Origin: Roseburia rectibacter
GTDB lineage: Bacteria > Bacillota > Clostridia > Lachnospirales > Lachnospiraceae
Length of the DNA stretch: 64,000 nt
Direction of reading: 5' to 3'
Assembly: GCF_014287515.2 (NCBI RefSeq)
Contig: NZ_CP092473.1
Coordinates: forward strand, 3,003,001 to 3,067,000
In this document: in pieces, positions 17,051 to 26,443 of the stretch
How positions within the stretch are numbered: position 1 is the stretch's first letter
How the letters are laid out: every line of letters begins with the position of its first letter
Program-made: the position numbers and the translations under genes
Notes under the pieces: model-generated
The model's input: the letters and a program-made list of their open reading frames with translations, nothing else
Database searches by the model: none
What the model was told of the DNA's origin: nothing

Positions 17051-18080
17051 CACCAAATGCTGGTTTGTTTATGAAATAAATCGCCCGTCCCAATGGTGTG
17101 TCGCAGGTCTGTGAGTGGCATCTTGCGCAAAGCCGGAGTTAATTTTGTTTCCATTGTACGAAAATAAGAAAAGTCTAAGTGTGTCGAGTTAGATTTTCTC
17201 GGAGTGACGTGACCGGCGTTCAACGAGCCATCCGTGGCTCGTGAAGCCTTGTTCTGCCATCCGTGGCAGAACATCACTGTGTATCTACAGACACACTAAG
17301 ATTTTCTAATTTTCTCCCAAAGTCACAAAATCAGCTCCGGCTTTGCGCAAGATGCCAGCCTCCAGGTTATGAACACCATTTGGGTGGGCGGTTCATCTTA
17401 AAACTGGGGGCGCGGGTGTGAATTTTTGATATTCGCACGAATGAGAATATGCTTAAAATCCTAATGTGCTGTATCACTGATATTCAGCCTGATGACTCCC
17501 CAGAATTTCCACCTACTACATTGTATTACATGAAATTTTTCGTAAATTGCCAGATTAATAACGCAGAATATTTTTTCAAATGTGTATGGCAATAAACATA
17601 GGCATAATGGGATATATTGAGGTTTTCCAGTATTATCAAACCAATAATAATCTATTAAACATAGTTATTTGGAAATATTTTTTAATCTGATTCAGACACA
17701 AAACACTAAAAATTTACGCACCCCCAAGGTTGTAAAATGAGTTCCCCGGCGAAGGGTGGTTCACAACTTAGTGGCTGGCAAATTGCATCAAGCCGGGATT
17801 TGTTTTGTGACTTTGGGAGAAAATTAGGCAATCTTAGTCTGCCTGTCCGTAACACAGTGTTGTGCTGCCACGGACGGCAGCACAAGTCTTAATGTGCCCG
17901 GATGGCACATTTAAGACGTACACGTCACTCCGCCACAACCTATACCAGGCAGCCTTAGATTGACTTATTTTCGGACAACGGAAACAAAACAGTCCCGGCT
18001 TGATGCAATTTGCCAATCGAAAACCCCCGGAACCACCCTACACGAGGAAACTCATGTCAACCACAAGCCAAAATTTGGTG
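17051..18080. repeat. Structured inverted non-coding element, copy 1
   Basis: A 1.03-kb element without a convincing gene. The left half-unit (about 17051-17420) and the reverse complement of the right half-unit (about 17714-18080) are homologous throughout and flank an AT-rich core of about 290 bp. Each half is a closed fold. In the left half, 23-base arms (17116-17138 and 17335-17357) pair perfectly and enclose an inner stem (17177-17185 with 17290-17297) and two hairpins (17223-17242, 17252-17271) capped by TCCG. In the right half the arms are 17776-17798 and 17993-18015, with hairpins at 17862-17883 and 17892-17910. The motif CGGAGTGACGTG occurs at 17200-17211 and, inverted, at 17921-17932. 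Ends carry imperfect inverted repeats (CACCAAAT--TGGYTTGT). It lies between the main mannan promoter and the lacI-type gene. Copy 2 is at 30005-31030. Confidence 0.85.
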
Positions 18081-18091
18081 TGAAATCCATG

Positions 18092-18143
18092 AAACGAAAA
18101 AAAGAGAAAGCGGCAAGCCTTTCACAACTTACCGCTTTCTCTT
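18092..18143 (-). terminator. Terminator of the mutase/GH36/LacI unit
   Basis: Twelve-base arms (18102-18113 and 18132-18143, AAGAGAAAGCGG and its complement), followed on the minus strand by a T-rich run. The stem overlaps the LacI stop codon. Confidence 0.8.
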
Positions 18144-19167
18144 ATTTTACAACCTGCTGCACGCTGGCTTTTTCCACCAGCCTTCCCTCAACAATGGTAA
18201 TTCCCTGTTTATAACGTTCCCCGCTGACTTTCTTTAACAGCACATGTATTGCTTTATTTGCCATTTCACGGATATCCACCTCATAAGTTGTGATCTCGAC
18301 ATCACACAGTCCCGGAAAAAGATAGTTATCAAATCCAACCACTGAAAAATCTTCCGGAACGCGATACCCCTGCTCTTCTAACTGATTGATGACCATGCTT
18401 GCCGTGAGATCGGAGTTGCACACAAATGCCGTCGGCATATCTTTCATCTGATCCGGATGAATATCAACCTCTACCACACCACATTCCATATCACGATCCG
18501 ATATGATCCACTCCTGTGGCACTTCAATACCATGTTCTAACATGGATTTCCGGTAACCGAAATAACGGTCTGTGATACTTGCTGTAAACAACAGTGTTCC
18601 GACATACGCAATTTTTTCATGACCATGCTCGATCAGATAATTCGTCAGCATGTAAGTACCATAGTAACTGTTAGAGATCACCGCATCACTCATCTGGTGT
18701 TCATCATAAAAATCAAGATACACGATCGGAATCTGTGTATTCTGTCTTAATGCACCTAAATATTCTGTCCTCAGCCGTCCGATCAGAATCAGACCATCTA
18801 CTTTACGTTCCAGCACGATTTTAGGCAGATTCGCCTCGGCTTCATCTTCTAATGAAACAACCTCAAGCATCGTGAAACATTCTTTCTGAACGGCCCTTGT
18901 TGCAACACTCTGGTACATTCTCCAGTAAAAGGATGCATACTCTCCTAAGTATTTTTCCGATACCAGCACCCCGATATTATAACTTTTTACTGACTTTTCT
19001 TTTTTTACGGCAGATGGCTGCTTGTATCCAAGTTCATCTGCCAATTGTTTGATTTTTTCCCGCATAGCCTCGCTGACACCTTTTTGTCCGGAAAGTGCTT
19101 TTGAGACCGTGACCGTACTGACACCAAGCTGCTCTGCAATGTCTGCCAGCTTTACTGCTTTTGCCAT
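18142..19167 (-). CDS. LacI family transcriptional regulator of mannan locus
   Basis: A 341-residue regulator. The N-terminal helix-turn-helix and hinge read KLADIAEQLGVSTVTVSKALSG, and the rest is a periplasmic-binding-protein-like effector domain (IGVLVSEKYLGEYASFYWRM, AFVCNSDLTASMVINQL, VVGFDNYLFPGL). It is the last gene after the mutase and GH36 genes, about 40 bp downstream. By position it should repress the mannan genes until a mannose-derived sugar or oligosaccharide binds. No textbook LacI operator was found at the two mapped promoters, so the site is unknown. Confidence 0.9.
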   Translation of the reverse strand: MAKAVKLADIAEQLGVSTVTVSKALSGQKGVSEAMREKIKQLADELGYKQPSAVKKEKSVKSYNIGVLVSEKYLGEYASFYWRMYQSVATRAVQKECFTMLEVVSLEDEAEANLPKIVLERKVDGLILIGRLRTEYLGALRQNTQIPIVYLDFYDEHQMSDAVISNSYYGTYMLTNYLIEHGHEKIAYVGTLLFTASITDRYFGYRKSMLEHGIEVPQEWIISDRDMECGVVEVDIHPDQMKDMPTAFVCNSDLTASMVINQLEEQGYRVPEDFSVVGFDNYLFPGLCDVEITTYEVDIREMANKAIHVLLKKVSGERYKQGITIVEGRLVEKASVQQVVK

Positions 19168-19209
19168 AACCGTCCCCTTCTTACTACTTTTTACTTTTTC
19201 GATTTAATC

Positions 19210-21399
19210 TTATTTCTTTTCCACAAAATGTAACAGTTTTGACTGGAAATCCCCCCATGGATTCTGGATCAGAATACCTGCATACATTAATGTATCTCCC
19301 GCATATACAGTATCTTCGCCTTCCAGACAGTAATTCTTCTGCGGATCGAGTCCTTTTAATGTGATTCTTCTGCTCTTATAATTCGGACGGTTGATCACCT
19401 GCACAAATGTAACCAGTACTTCTGATTTATCTTTTGAAACCACCTCGTAACAGTCAAAATAATGATTTTCCTGATAGGAGGCAATCCTGTAATAATCGCC
19501 GCTTCTTACCAGATCATTGTATTTATGATACATGGCAACCTGTTTCGGGATCATCTGTCTGTCTTCTTCCGGAATCTTTGTGACATCCAGCTCATAACCG
19601 AAAGTTCCTGCAAGCGCTACATGGCCTCTTGTCTCAAACGGTGTAACACGTCCCACCGTATGATTCGGACAGTCTGAAACGTGCGCTCCCATCGTCGATA
19701 ACGGATAGATCATCGCCGTACTTTCCTGAATCTTTAAGCGTTCTACTGCATCCGTATCATCCGAGCACCAGATCTGTGGACTGTAATAAAGCATACCCGG
19801 ATCAAAACGTGCACCACCGCCGGAACAGTTTTCCAGTAAAAGATGTGGGAACTCTGTTACCAGACGCTCCTGCATCTCATACACTGCCAGCACATAACGG
19901 TGATAAAGTTCACCCTGACGGTCTGCAGGAAGTCCATAGCTTCCGATGTCAGAAAGCTGACGGTTCATATCCCATTTGACATACTCAATATTTGCACTGC
20001 GTAAGATCGACGCCACGCTCTCATATGCATAATCGCGCACTTCTTTTCTGGTAAGATCAAGTACATACTGATTTCTGCAGAGAGAGCCCTCTCTTCCCGG
20101 GATCTGGATTGCCCAGTCCGGATGTGCCTCGTAAAGTTTTGAATCCGGTGAGATCATTTCCGGCTCAAACCAGATACCGAATTTTAATCCAAGTTTATTT
20201 ACCTCATCTACCAGATGTTTTAAACCACCGTTTAATTTCTCTTCGTTGACATACCAGTCACCCAGACTTGATGAATCATCATTGCGGTGTCCAAACCAGC
20301 CATCATCCATAACCAGCATTTCAATGCCAAGTTCCGATGCTTTTTTTGCAATGGAAAGTAATTTTTCCGTATTGAAATCAAAATAGGTCGCTTCCCAGTT
20401 ATTGATCAGAATCGGACGTTTCTTATCCTTATATTCACTGCGGATCAGATGATTACGGTAAAGTTCATGGAACTGGTGTGTCATGCCGTCATATCCGGTA
20501 TCGCTGTATACAAGCACGACCTCCGGTGTCTGGAAACTCTCACCTTTTTCTAACTTCCAACAGAAGTTCTCCGGATGGATTCCCATACCAACACGGACGG
20601 TATCAAACTGTCCTAGCTCGACCTGTCCGATAAAGTTACCGGAATACACAAAATGCATACCATAAACTTCACCCTGTGACTGGTCTGCATTGCCTGCCGC
20701 AAGTGCCATAAACGGATGTTCCTGATGGGAAGACTCACCTCTTACTGATTCCACTCCCATAAAGCCTTTTTTCACCTTGCGGTGTTCTAACATACGCTCC
20801 CTTGCCCAGGAACCATGCATGGTAAGCAGTGTAAAATCACGGTTATCCATATCCATGGAGAAAGACAGTGCCTTCGTCAGATATAACATTTCGCCGTCAT
20901 TTTCGATCCGCACGCTTCTTGTGATGACATCCACATCAGAAAATGCCGTGTAAAGCAAAGTTACCTTTAACCCAAGTACCGGGTCCTCGCATAGAAGTTC
21001 TAATGTCTCACAGGAATCTTCATCGCCGAACGTTGCAGGAAGTCCGGCAAGTCCCGGTTTTCCTGCATAAATTTTATGTGACACATAAAACAGTGATACT
21101 GCTGTATGGCCTCCCTCTGTTCTCACAGAAATACTGCTTCTTCTGTAATCTCCGAGTCCGTTTCCTGCATATTCCATCGGAAACGTATCATAGAATGATA
21201 CTCTCTCTCTGTTATTTTCAGAAGGCACAAACGGTCCCTCTCCCGTGCGGAGCAGATACGAAATATTAGCATCTCTTAATTTCTTACCATAATATACATG
21301 ACCGACAAAATTTTCTTTGTCCACGATCCCGATCACATAACTGGAGCCTGGCGTATCCAGTTTGAAAATACGTTCTTTCTCAAAGTATGTAATTGCCAC
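19210..21399 (-). CDS. GH36 alpha-galactosidase
   Basis: A 729-residue cytosolic alpha-galactosidase that removes alpha-1,6-galactose from galactomannan oligosaccharides. Motifs: LLVMDDGWFGHRNDD, EYVKWDMNRQ with the nucleophile Asp, LLENCSGGGARFD and CSDDTDAVERL with the acid/base Asp. The N-terminal beta-supersandwich and length fit GH36. The start is GTG at 21399 with AGGAGG about 8 nt upstream, 16 bp after the mutase stop. No signal peptide, so galactose is removed after import, as with the other enzymes of this locus. Confidence 0.93.
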   Translation of the reverse strand: MAITYFEKERIFKLDTPGSSYVIGIVDKENFVGHVYYGKKLRDANISYLLRTGEGPFVPSENNRERVSFYDTFPMEYAGNGLGDYRRSSISVRTEGGHTAVSLFYVSHKIYAGKPGLAGLPATFGDEDSCETLELLCEDPVLGLKVTLLYTAFSDVDVITRSVRIENDGEMLYLTKALSFSMDMDNRDFTLLTMHGSWARERMLEHRKVKKGFMGVESVRGESSHQEHPFMALAAGNADQSQGEVYGMHFVYSGNFIGQVELGQFDTVRVGMGIHPENFCWKLEKGESFQTPEVVLVYSDTGYDGMTHQFHELYRNHLIRSEYKDKKRPILINNWEATYFDFNTEKLLSIAKKASELGIEMLVMDDGWFGHRNDDSSSLGDWYVNEEKLNGGLKHLVDEVNKLGLKFGIWFEPEMISPDSKLYEAHPDWAIQIPGREGSLCRNQYVLDLTRKEVRDYAYESVASILRSANIEYVKWDMNRQLSDIGSYGLPADRQGELYHRYVLAVYEMQERLVTEFPHLLLENCSGGGARFDPGMLYYSPQIWCSDDTDAVERLKIQESTAMIYPLSTMGAHVSDCPNHTVGRVTPFETRGHVALAGTFGYELDVTKIPEEDRQMIPKQVAMYHKYNDLVRSGDYYRIASYQENHYFDCYEVVSKDKSEVLVTFVQVINRPNYKSRRITLKGLDPQKNYCLEGEDTVYAGDTLMYAGILIQNPWGDFQSKLLHFVEKK

Positions 21400-21415
21400 G
21401 CTTCTGTTCCTCCTG

Positions 21416-23134
21416 TTATTTCAGCAAATCTTCTTTTAGTCCGGCAAGTTTCTTTTCTGCATCCTCTAAAGAACTTCCCTTGACACCAAAGTAATATTTG
21501 ATCTTCGGCTCTGTTCCGGACGGACGCATACAGCACCATGCATTATCGGAAAGTTCATAATAAAGTACGTTTGACTCCGGCAGACCTGTCTTTGTCACTT
21601 CTCCGGTTACTGTATCTTTTCTTGTATCCTCTTTATAGTCACGGACTGCAAGCACATCAAAACCACCAAGTCTTTTCGGAGGATTCTTTCTGGAATTGCT
21701 CATCAGTTCCTGAATCTGCGCTGCTCCATCGATTCCTTTTAATGTCTTTGTCTCAAGTCCTTCTCTGTAGTAACCGTATTTTTCATACATTGCAAGCATT
21801 TCATCCCACAGTGTCATGTTGTTCTTTTTGCACCAGGATGCTACTTCACATAACATCATGACTGCAACGCAGGCATCTTTATCCCTTGCATAAGTACCGG
21901 CAAGACATCCGTAGCTTTCCTCTAAGCCAAACACATAATTATAGGTATTCTGCTGCTCGAAGAATTTGATCTGCTCTCCGATATATTTGAATCCTGTTAA
22001 AACTTCGATCAGTTTTACGCCGTAAGATTTTGCGATTGCTTTTGCCATATCGGTGGTAACGATCGTCTCAACCAGTGCAGGATTTTTTGGCATAGTTCCC
22101 ATTGCTGTTTTTTCTCTTAAAATATATTCTGCGATCAGCATACCTGACATATTTCCTGTAAATGTCACATATTCGCCGCTCTTTGTATCTTTGCAGTAAA
22201 CACCGAGACGGTCTGCATCCGGATCTGTTGCAAGAACGATATCAGCATCCACTTCTTTTGCAAGTTTTAATGCAAGTTCAAACGCTTTCGGTGACTCCGG
22301 GTTCGGGTATGCAACAGTCGGGAAGTTGCCATCCGGTTTTTCCTGCTCCGGCACTACATATACATGCTCAAAACCAAGCTCTTTTAACACGCGGCGCACC
22401 GGAAGATTTCCAGTTCCGTGAAGCGGTGTGTATACGATCTTGATATCTTTTGCCATCTCTTTGATGATCTCAGGATGAATGGACTGTTTTTTCAGTTCTT
22501 CCATATAACGGTCATCGATCTCTTTACCGATCACATTGTAAAGGCCTGCTGCAACTGCCTCTTCTTTTGCCATGGTCTTTACCTGGTCAAAGGAAGTTAC
22601 TTTTGCAACTTCTGCTAAAATATTTTTGTCATGAGGCGGTGTGATCTGTGCGCCGTCCTCCCAGTATACTTTGTATCCGTTGTATTCTCTCGGATTATGG
22701 CTTGCTGTGATGACGATACCGGAAATGCATCCTAACTCACGCACTGCAAAAGATAACTCCGGTGTCGGGCGAAGGCTGTCAAATACATATGCCTTGATGC
22801 CGTTTGCATTTAAGCAGAGCGCTGCTTCCTCTGTAAATTCTGTGGACATGATTCTTGAATCATGTGCGATCGCAACACCTTTCTCCTGTCCGTTCTGGGA
22901 GATGATATAATTTGCAAGTCCCTGTGTTGCCTGACGCACAGTATAAATATTCATACGGTTGGTTCCGGCTCCGATCACACCCCTTAAACCACCTGTTCCA
23001 AATTCTAACTGTCTGTAAAAACGATCCTCGATCTCTGCCTGATCCCCCTCGATTTTCTTTAACTCAGCTTTTGTATCTTCATCAAAATACGGATCTGTGC
23101 ACCACTGTCTGTAAGTATCCATGTAATTGCTCAT
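21416..23134 (-). CDS. Phosphohexomutase (phosphomannomutase/phosphoglucomutase)
   Basis: A 572-residue alpha-D-phosphohexomutase. The phosphoserine loop is ITASHNPREYNGYKVYW, the metal loop is DPDADRLGVY, the sugar-binding loop GLEESYGCL, and the C-terminal phosphate loop RPSGTEPKIKYYF. In this locus it should convert the mannose-1-phosphate made by the GH130 enzymes to mannose-6-phosphate for the ManA domain; a phosphoglucomutase role (PgcA type) is also possible since the family is dual. AAGGAG precedes the ATG. First gene of a three-gene unit with GH36 and LacI, with its own promoter. Confidence 0.9.
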   Translation of the reverse strand: MSNYMDTYRQWCTDPYFDEDTKAELKKIEGDQAEIEDRFYRQLEFGTGGLRGVIGAGTNRMNIYTVRQATQGLANYIISQNGQEKGVAIAHDSRIMSTEFTEEAALCLNANGIKAYVFDSLRPTPELSFAVRELGCISGIVITASHNPREYNGYKVYWEDGAQITPPHDKNILAEVAKVTSFDQVKTMAKEEAVAAGLYNVIGKEIDDRYMEELKKQSIHPEIIKEMAKDIKIVYTPLHGTGNLPVRRVLKELGFEHVYVVPEQEKPDGNFPTVAYPNPESPKAFELALKLAKEVDADIVLATDPDADRLGVYCKDTKSGEYVTFTGNMSGMLIAEYILREKTAMGTMPKNPALVETIVTTDMAKAIAKSYGVKLIEVLTGFKYIGEQIKFFEQQNTYNYVFGLEESYGCLAGTYARDKDACVAVMMLCEVASWCKKNNMTLWDEMLAMYEKYGYYREGLETKTLKGIDGAAQIQELMSNSRKNPPKRLGGFDVLAVRDYKEDTRKDTVTGEVTKTGLPESNVLYYELSDNAWCCMRPSGTEPKIKYYFGVKGSSLEDAEKKLAGLKEDLLK

Positions 23135-23182
23135 TCTTCTTCTCCTTTACTTCTCTATAATTCATTTTTTATTGTTTTTTAA

Positions 23183-23211
23183 ATTATAACCTTTTTTTAA
23201 GTTGTTGTAAA
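23183..23211 (-). promoter_or_regulatory. Promoter of the mutase/GH36/LacI unit
   Basis: On the minus strand TTTACA (23211-23206), a 17-bp spacer and a consensus TATAAT (23188-23183), about 50 bp in front of the mutase start. It shows that this unit can be transcribed independently of GH113. Confidence 0.75.
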
Positions 23212-23243
23212 CTAATTTTAATCTTTTTACTGTTTTTATATTT

Positions 23244-24182
23244 TCATTTACCCAAAAAAGAATCATAATATTTTTTTACAACTTTTTCTGCAGGTTTCGC
23301 ATAGATCTCATAGTCCATGCGCGACTTTGCACTCCGCTCCTGATAAAGTTTTGCATCCCATGACCAGAGTGCCATTCCCTGCACCCAGTCTCTCTTACTG
23401 CAGGCTTTAAACATATCTTCATACCACTCAGCCTGACCATCCGGGTCAGCATCACCTTTCACGCCCCAGTCATTCGGTACTTCCATGGAACCCTTTACCG
23501 ACATACATCCTGTCTCTGCGAAGAAAAACGGTTTTTCAAATCTTTTTACCACTGCTTCAATACGGTCTAACTGATTTTCCCAGTCACCATAAGGATAATA
23601 ACCGCTTGATGATATCACATCCACAGCATCCCACCATTTCACACGGTGCTCCTGATACTTATCCGTATTATAAGAAAGAAGTCCGTGATAAACCTGCCTG
23701 ATATCCGAAAGCAGTCTGCGCCATTCCGTTTCACGATGCTCACTCATCACCATCTCACAGCCGGCAATAAACATTTCACAGCCATACTGCTCTGCGATCT
23801 TTGCATAATGAAGCTGAAATGCCGTATAAGATGTAAACCAGTTCCCCCATTTTGGTTCGCATGGAACATCTTCATCAAAAAAATTAATGTGTGCACGCCA
23901 TGTTCCATTTTTGCAGTTTACCGTCGGTTTTAATGCCACACGAAGTCCAATCTCTTTCGCATACCCGATCATATCGATCAGCTCATCATCTTCCATCGTT
24001 GCTTTTGATGTGTAACATATCTCCTCAGACTGCGGTGTCTCCTGCAATCCTCCCGGCACAAATATCACAAAATCTGCTCCGGTTCTCTCCTTCATCATAG
24101 CAAGACTTTCCTTTGCCCCTGACTTTTTAAATGCCCCTGCACAGGCAAACGGTGCAAATGTCACTCCACAGATATATTCCAT
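23244..24182 (-). CDS. GH113 beta-1,4-mannanase
   Basis: A 312-residue TIM-barrel enzyme of family GH113. The acid/base glutamate is in MFIAGCEMVM near residue 150 and the nucleophile in PFFFAETGCMS near residue 225. Other fitting segments are FVIFVPGGLQETPQ and ALKPTVNCKNGTWRA. It should trim imported mannooligosaccharides in the cytosol, as no signal peptide is present. AAGGAG precedes the ATG. It is transcribed divergently from the AraC regulator and sits upstream of the mutase unit, 109 bp away. Confidence 0.9.
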   Translation of the reverse strand: MEYICGVTFAPFACAGAFKKSGAKESLAMMKERTGADFVIFVPGGLQETPQSEEICYTSKATMEDDELIDMIGYAKEIGLRVALKPTVNCKNGTWRAHINFFDEDVPCEPKWGNWFTSYTAFQLHYAKIAEQYGCEMFIAGCEMVMSEHRETEWRRLLSDIRQVYHGLLSYNTDKYQEHRVKWWDAVDVISSSGYYPYGDWENQLDRIEAVVKRFEKPFFFAETGCMSVKGSMEVPNDWGVKGDADPDGQAEWYEDMFKACSKRDWVQGMALWSWDAKLYQERSAKSRMDYEIYAKPAEKVVKKYYDSFLGK

Positions 24183-24328
24183 TTATTTTCTCCTTGCTTT
24201 TTCATTTCATCTAAAAATATAACATTCATTTTATACTGATCCTGTCATTAATATAGCATTCGCCCTGTATATCTGCTATAATTTTTCATGTCAAAAATTG
24301 TATAAATCTATTTTTATGACCAAAGATC

Positions 24329-24354
24329 AGTGTGAAAAATACATTTTTCACACT
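24329..24354. promoter_or_regulatory. 26-bp perfect palindrome upstream of the AraC gene
   Basis: AGTGTGAAAAAT (24329-24340), a 2-bp centre, and its exact complement (24343-24354). It ends 7 bp before the GGAG of the AraC-type gene. Candidate operator for autoregulation, or a mRNA hairpin next to the ribosome site. Confidence 0.65.
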
Positions 24355-24371
24355 CAAAAATGGAGTTTAGT

Positions 24372-25268
24372 ATGAAATCATTATTTGAATATACCGACAA
24401 ATTAAATAAACCCTACGAATGTTTCTTTCTGGATGTGAAAAAAGAATGGCTGCCGGTACAGCCGCACTGGCATTATTTTATGGAGATTCTTTACATAACA
24501 AGGGGCACCGCCCTGATGTATCAGAATGAACAAAGTCATATTGTTACGGAAGGCGATCTGATCGTCTTTCTCCCTTCCGTTGTTCATTCCGTCCATGCAG
24601 TGTCCGATGCCCCTCTGCAATATTATGTTTTAAAATTTGATTTAGGCCAGCTTGATTCCTCCACTTCTTTTACCGGTGGAAACTGGAATTTTTCTGCACT
24701 GTTTGGCAATGCTATAAACAATGAGCATGCCGATATTTATTTCCCGGAAGAAGTGCTTCGCTCTCTTCCCATACAGTCTTTATTTGATGACTGCGTCCGT
24801 GAAATGCAGAATATGCAGTACGGATATCAGATGATCCTGCAGTCAAAAATCAGGGAACTTTTAACCTGGCTTCTCCGAATCTGGCGCGATGACGGTTTTG
24901 ACACGGACTGTTCTTTTACACCTCTGGCAAAAGAAAATACGATCTATACCATCACGGAATATATTGACCGCCATGCCTGCGAAAATATCCGCGTGGAAGA
25001 TATCGCTGCTCTCTGTCACATGAGTTATTCCCATTTTGCCAAAAATTTCCGCGAAATTTACGGACAGTCCTGTAAAAAATATATCGAATTTATCCGTCTC
25101 TGCAAGGTTGAGGATATGCTCCTTTTTACAAACTTCGACTTAAATTATATCAGCCAGGAAACCGGTTATGCCGACTGTAGCCATCTGATCCGTTCATTTA
25201 AGGAAAAATATGGAATTTCCCCGCACCAGTACCGCAGACAGCACTCCATATCCGGGCAGGATCACTGA
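24372..25268 (+). CDS. AraC family transcriptional regulator
   Basis: A 298-residue regulator with an N-terminal cupin (PHWHYFMEILYITRG, EGDLIVFLPSVVHS) and a C-terminal double helix-turn-helix (RVEDIAALCHMSYSHFAKNFRE, ISQETGYADCSHLIRSFKEKYG, then the ISPHQYRR ending). The start at 24372 is supported by GGAG at 24362-24365; an ATG 12 nt upstream lacks one. Divergent orientation to GH113 and position inside the mannan block suggest it activates mannan genes in response to a sugar bound by the cupin. A 26-bp palindrome precedes it. Its 3' end overlaps the convergent CPBP gene by 7 bp. Confidence 0.88.
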   Translation: MKSLFEYTDKLNKPYECFFLDVKKEWLPVQPHWHYFMEILYITRGTALMYQNEQSHIVTEGDLIVFLPSVVHSVHAVSDAPLQYYVLKFDLGQLDSSTSFTGGNWNFSALFGNAINNEHADIYFPEEVLRSLPIQSLFDDCVREMQNMQYGYQMILQSKIRELLTWLLRIWRDDGFDTDCSFTPLAKENTIYTITEYIDRHACENIRVEDIAALCHMSYSHFAKNFREIYGQSCKKYIEFIRLCKVEDMLLFTNFDLNYISQETGYADCSHLIRSFKEKYGISPHQYRRQHSISGQDH

Positions 25269-26380
25269 TTTGTCATAATTTCCCATGTACTGGCATCACC
25301 CAGCAGCGGCATAAGAAACATCATCACAGTGATCATCAATGCAGCGATCACAAGTCCGATGATCGAGGTGACAAGTGCCGCTGTTGCCGTACCATTCTGC
25401 TGTGGTTTTATTTTTTTCGAGCAGATTGCACCAAGCAGACCGACTAATCCAAATCCTGCTCCGTATCCGACGAATCCGGTCACGATACCGAAAATGCCAA
25501 GGATCAGTGATACCGTTGCAATATTTTCTCCCTCACGCTCCGACGGGATAATGATCTCTCCTTCCCTCATTTCCACGATCTCATCTAACTTACTTTTTCG
25601 CAGTAATACAATACACGGAATTAAAAACAGAGGAACGGTCACTACAAGATTTAATATGGAAAGATTGCCGATCATATCTGTCATATCACCATTTCCAAAA
25701 ATACCGCTTGCCATTAATCCTCCGAAATCCACAAGTGCATGAATGATAATACAGATCCATAAATTACCGCTGCGCAGATAAATTGCCGCAAACAAAACAC
25801 CAAGCAATGTTGCCTGCAGTGCCTGGATCAGTGCACTTGATAACGGCACGCCGGAAAGTACATTCGGGATATGCGCTGCACCAAAGATCATACTGGATAA
25901 AATAATGGCAGCAAGCACTCCACGTCTGGTGTTTGAAAAACAGTCAGCGAAAAGATTTAACACGATCCCACGCATGATCACTTCCTCGTTCATGCCGACG
26001 AAAAACATTGTCAGTATGTAAATGATGATCCCGCCTGCAGGACGCACGCCGTCCGTCCCGGAAACACTCTGTAAAAATAACTGTGCAACTGTCACATACA
26101 CACAGTATCCAACCATAAATCCGCCGATATAAAATCCTCTTAAAAATCCCACACCGGTCTTTTTTAACGATTGCTGATACCCCATAAGAAATAACATGCC
26201 GATCGCATAAACAGCCACACCGAGTTCAGCAATAAACTGTAATGTATAACTGTCCGTGATGGAAGTCAGATGTGTTGCTGCCACTCCGACCAGATTCATC
26301 AGCACTAAAAAAAGTGCCGTGATCACAATACCGATAATGATGACTACTGCCTTCGGCAGCCCTAAGATTTTGTTTTTCAT
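25262..26380 (-). CDS. CPBP family intramembrane glutamic endopeptidase
   Basis: A 372-residue polytopic membrane protein of the CPBP (Abi/CAAX protease) family. The catalytic motifs are NEEVIMRG near residue 145, GAAHI near residue 180 and IIHALVDFGG near residue 230. After about residue 290 a C-terminal segment resembling DUF4190 adds two or three glycine-rich membrane helices. Bacterial members have roles in protein processing, bacteriocin self-immunity or unknown functions; nothing nearby points to one. AAGGAG precedes the ATG. Confidence 0.8.
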   Translation of the reverse strand: MKNKILGLPKAVVIIIGIVITALFLVLMNLVGVAATHLTSITDSYTLQFIAELGVAVYAIGMLFLMGYQQSLKKTGVGFLRGFYIGGFMVGYCVYVTVAQLFLQSVSGTDGVRPAGGIIIYILTMFFVGMNEEVIMRGIVLNLFADCFSNTRRGVLAAIILSSMIFGAAHIPNVLSGVPLSSALIQALQATLLGVLFAAIYLRSGNLWICIIIHALVDFGGLMASGIFGNGDMTDMIGNLSILNLVVTVPLFLIPCIVLLRKSKLDEIVEMREGEIIIPSEREGENIATVSLILGIFGIVTGFVGYGAGFGLVGLLGAICSKKIKPQQNGTATAALVTSIIGLVIAALMITVMMFLMPLLGDASTWEIMTNQ

Positions 26381-26443
26381 ACCAATCTCCTTTTTCTTTT
26401 TGTTTTATATTCACACTGCCTTTTGCAATGATCCTTTCATGTA

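Noticed and set aside
17834..18016. 60-codon minus-strand frame that recurs almost unchanged in the second repeat copy (30793-30975)
   Set aside because: It lies wholly within the folded right half-unit, has no ribosome site, and its conservation is explained by the conserved nucleotide structure. A similar frame in the left half is not kept.
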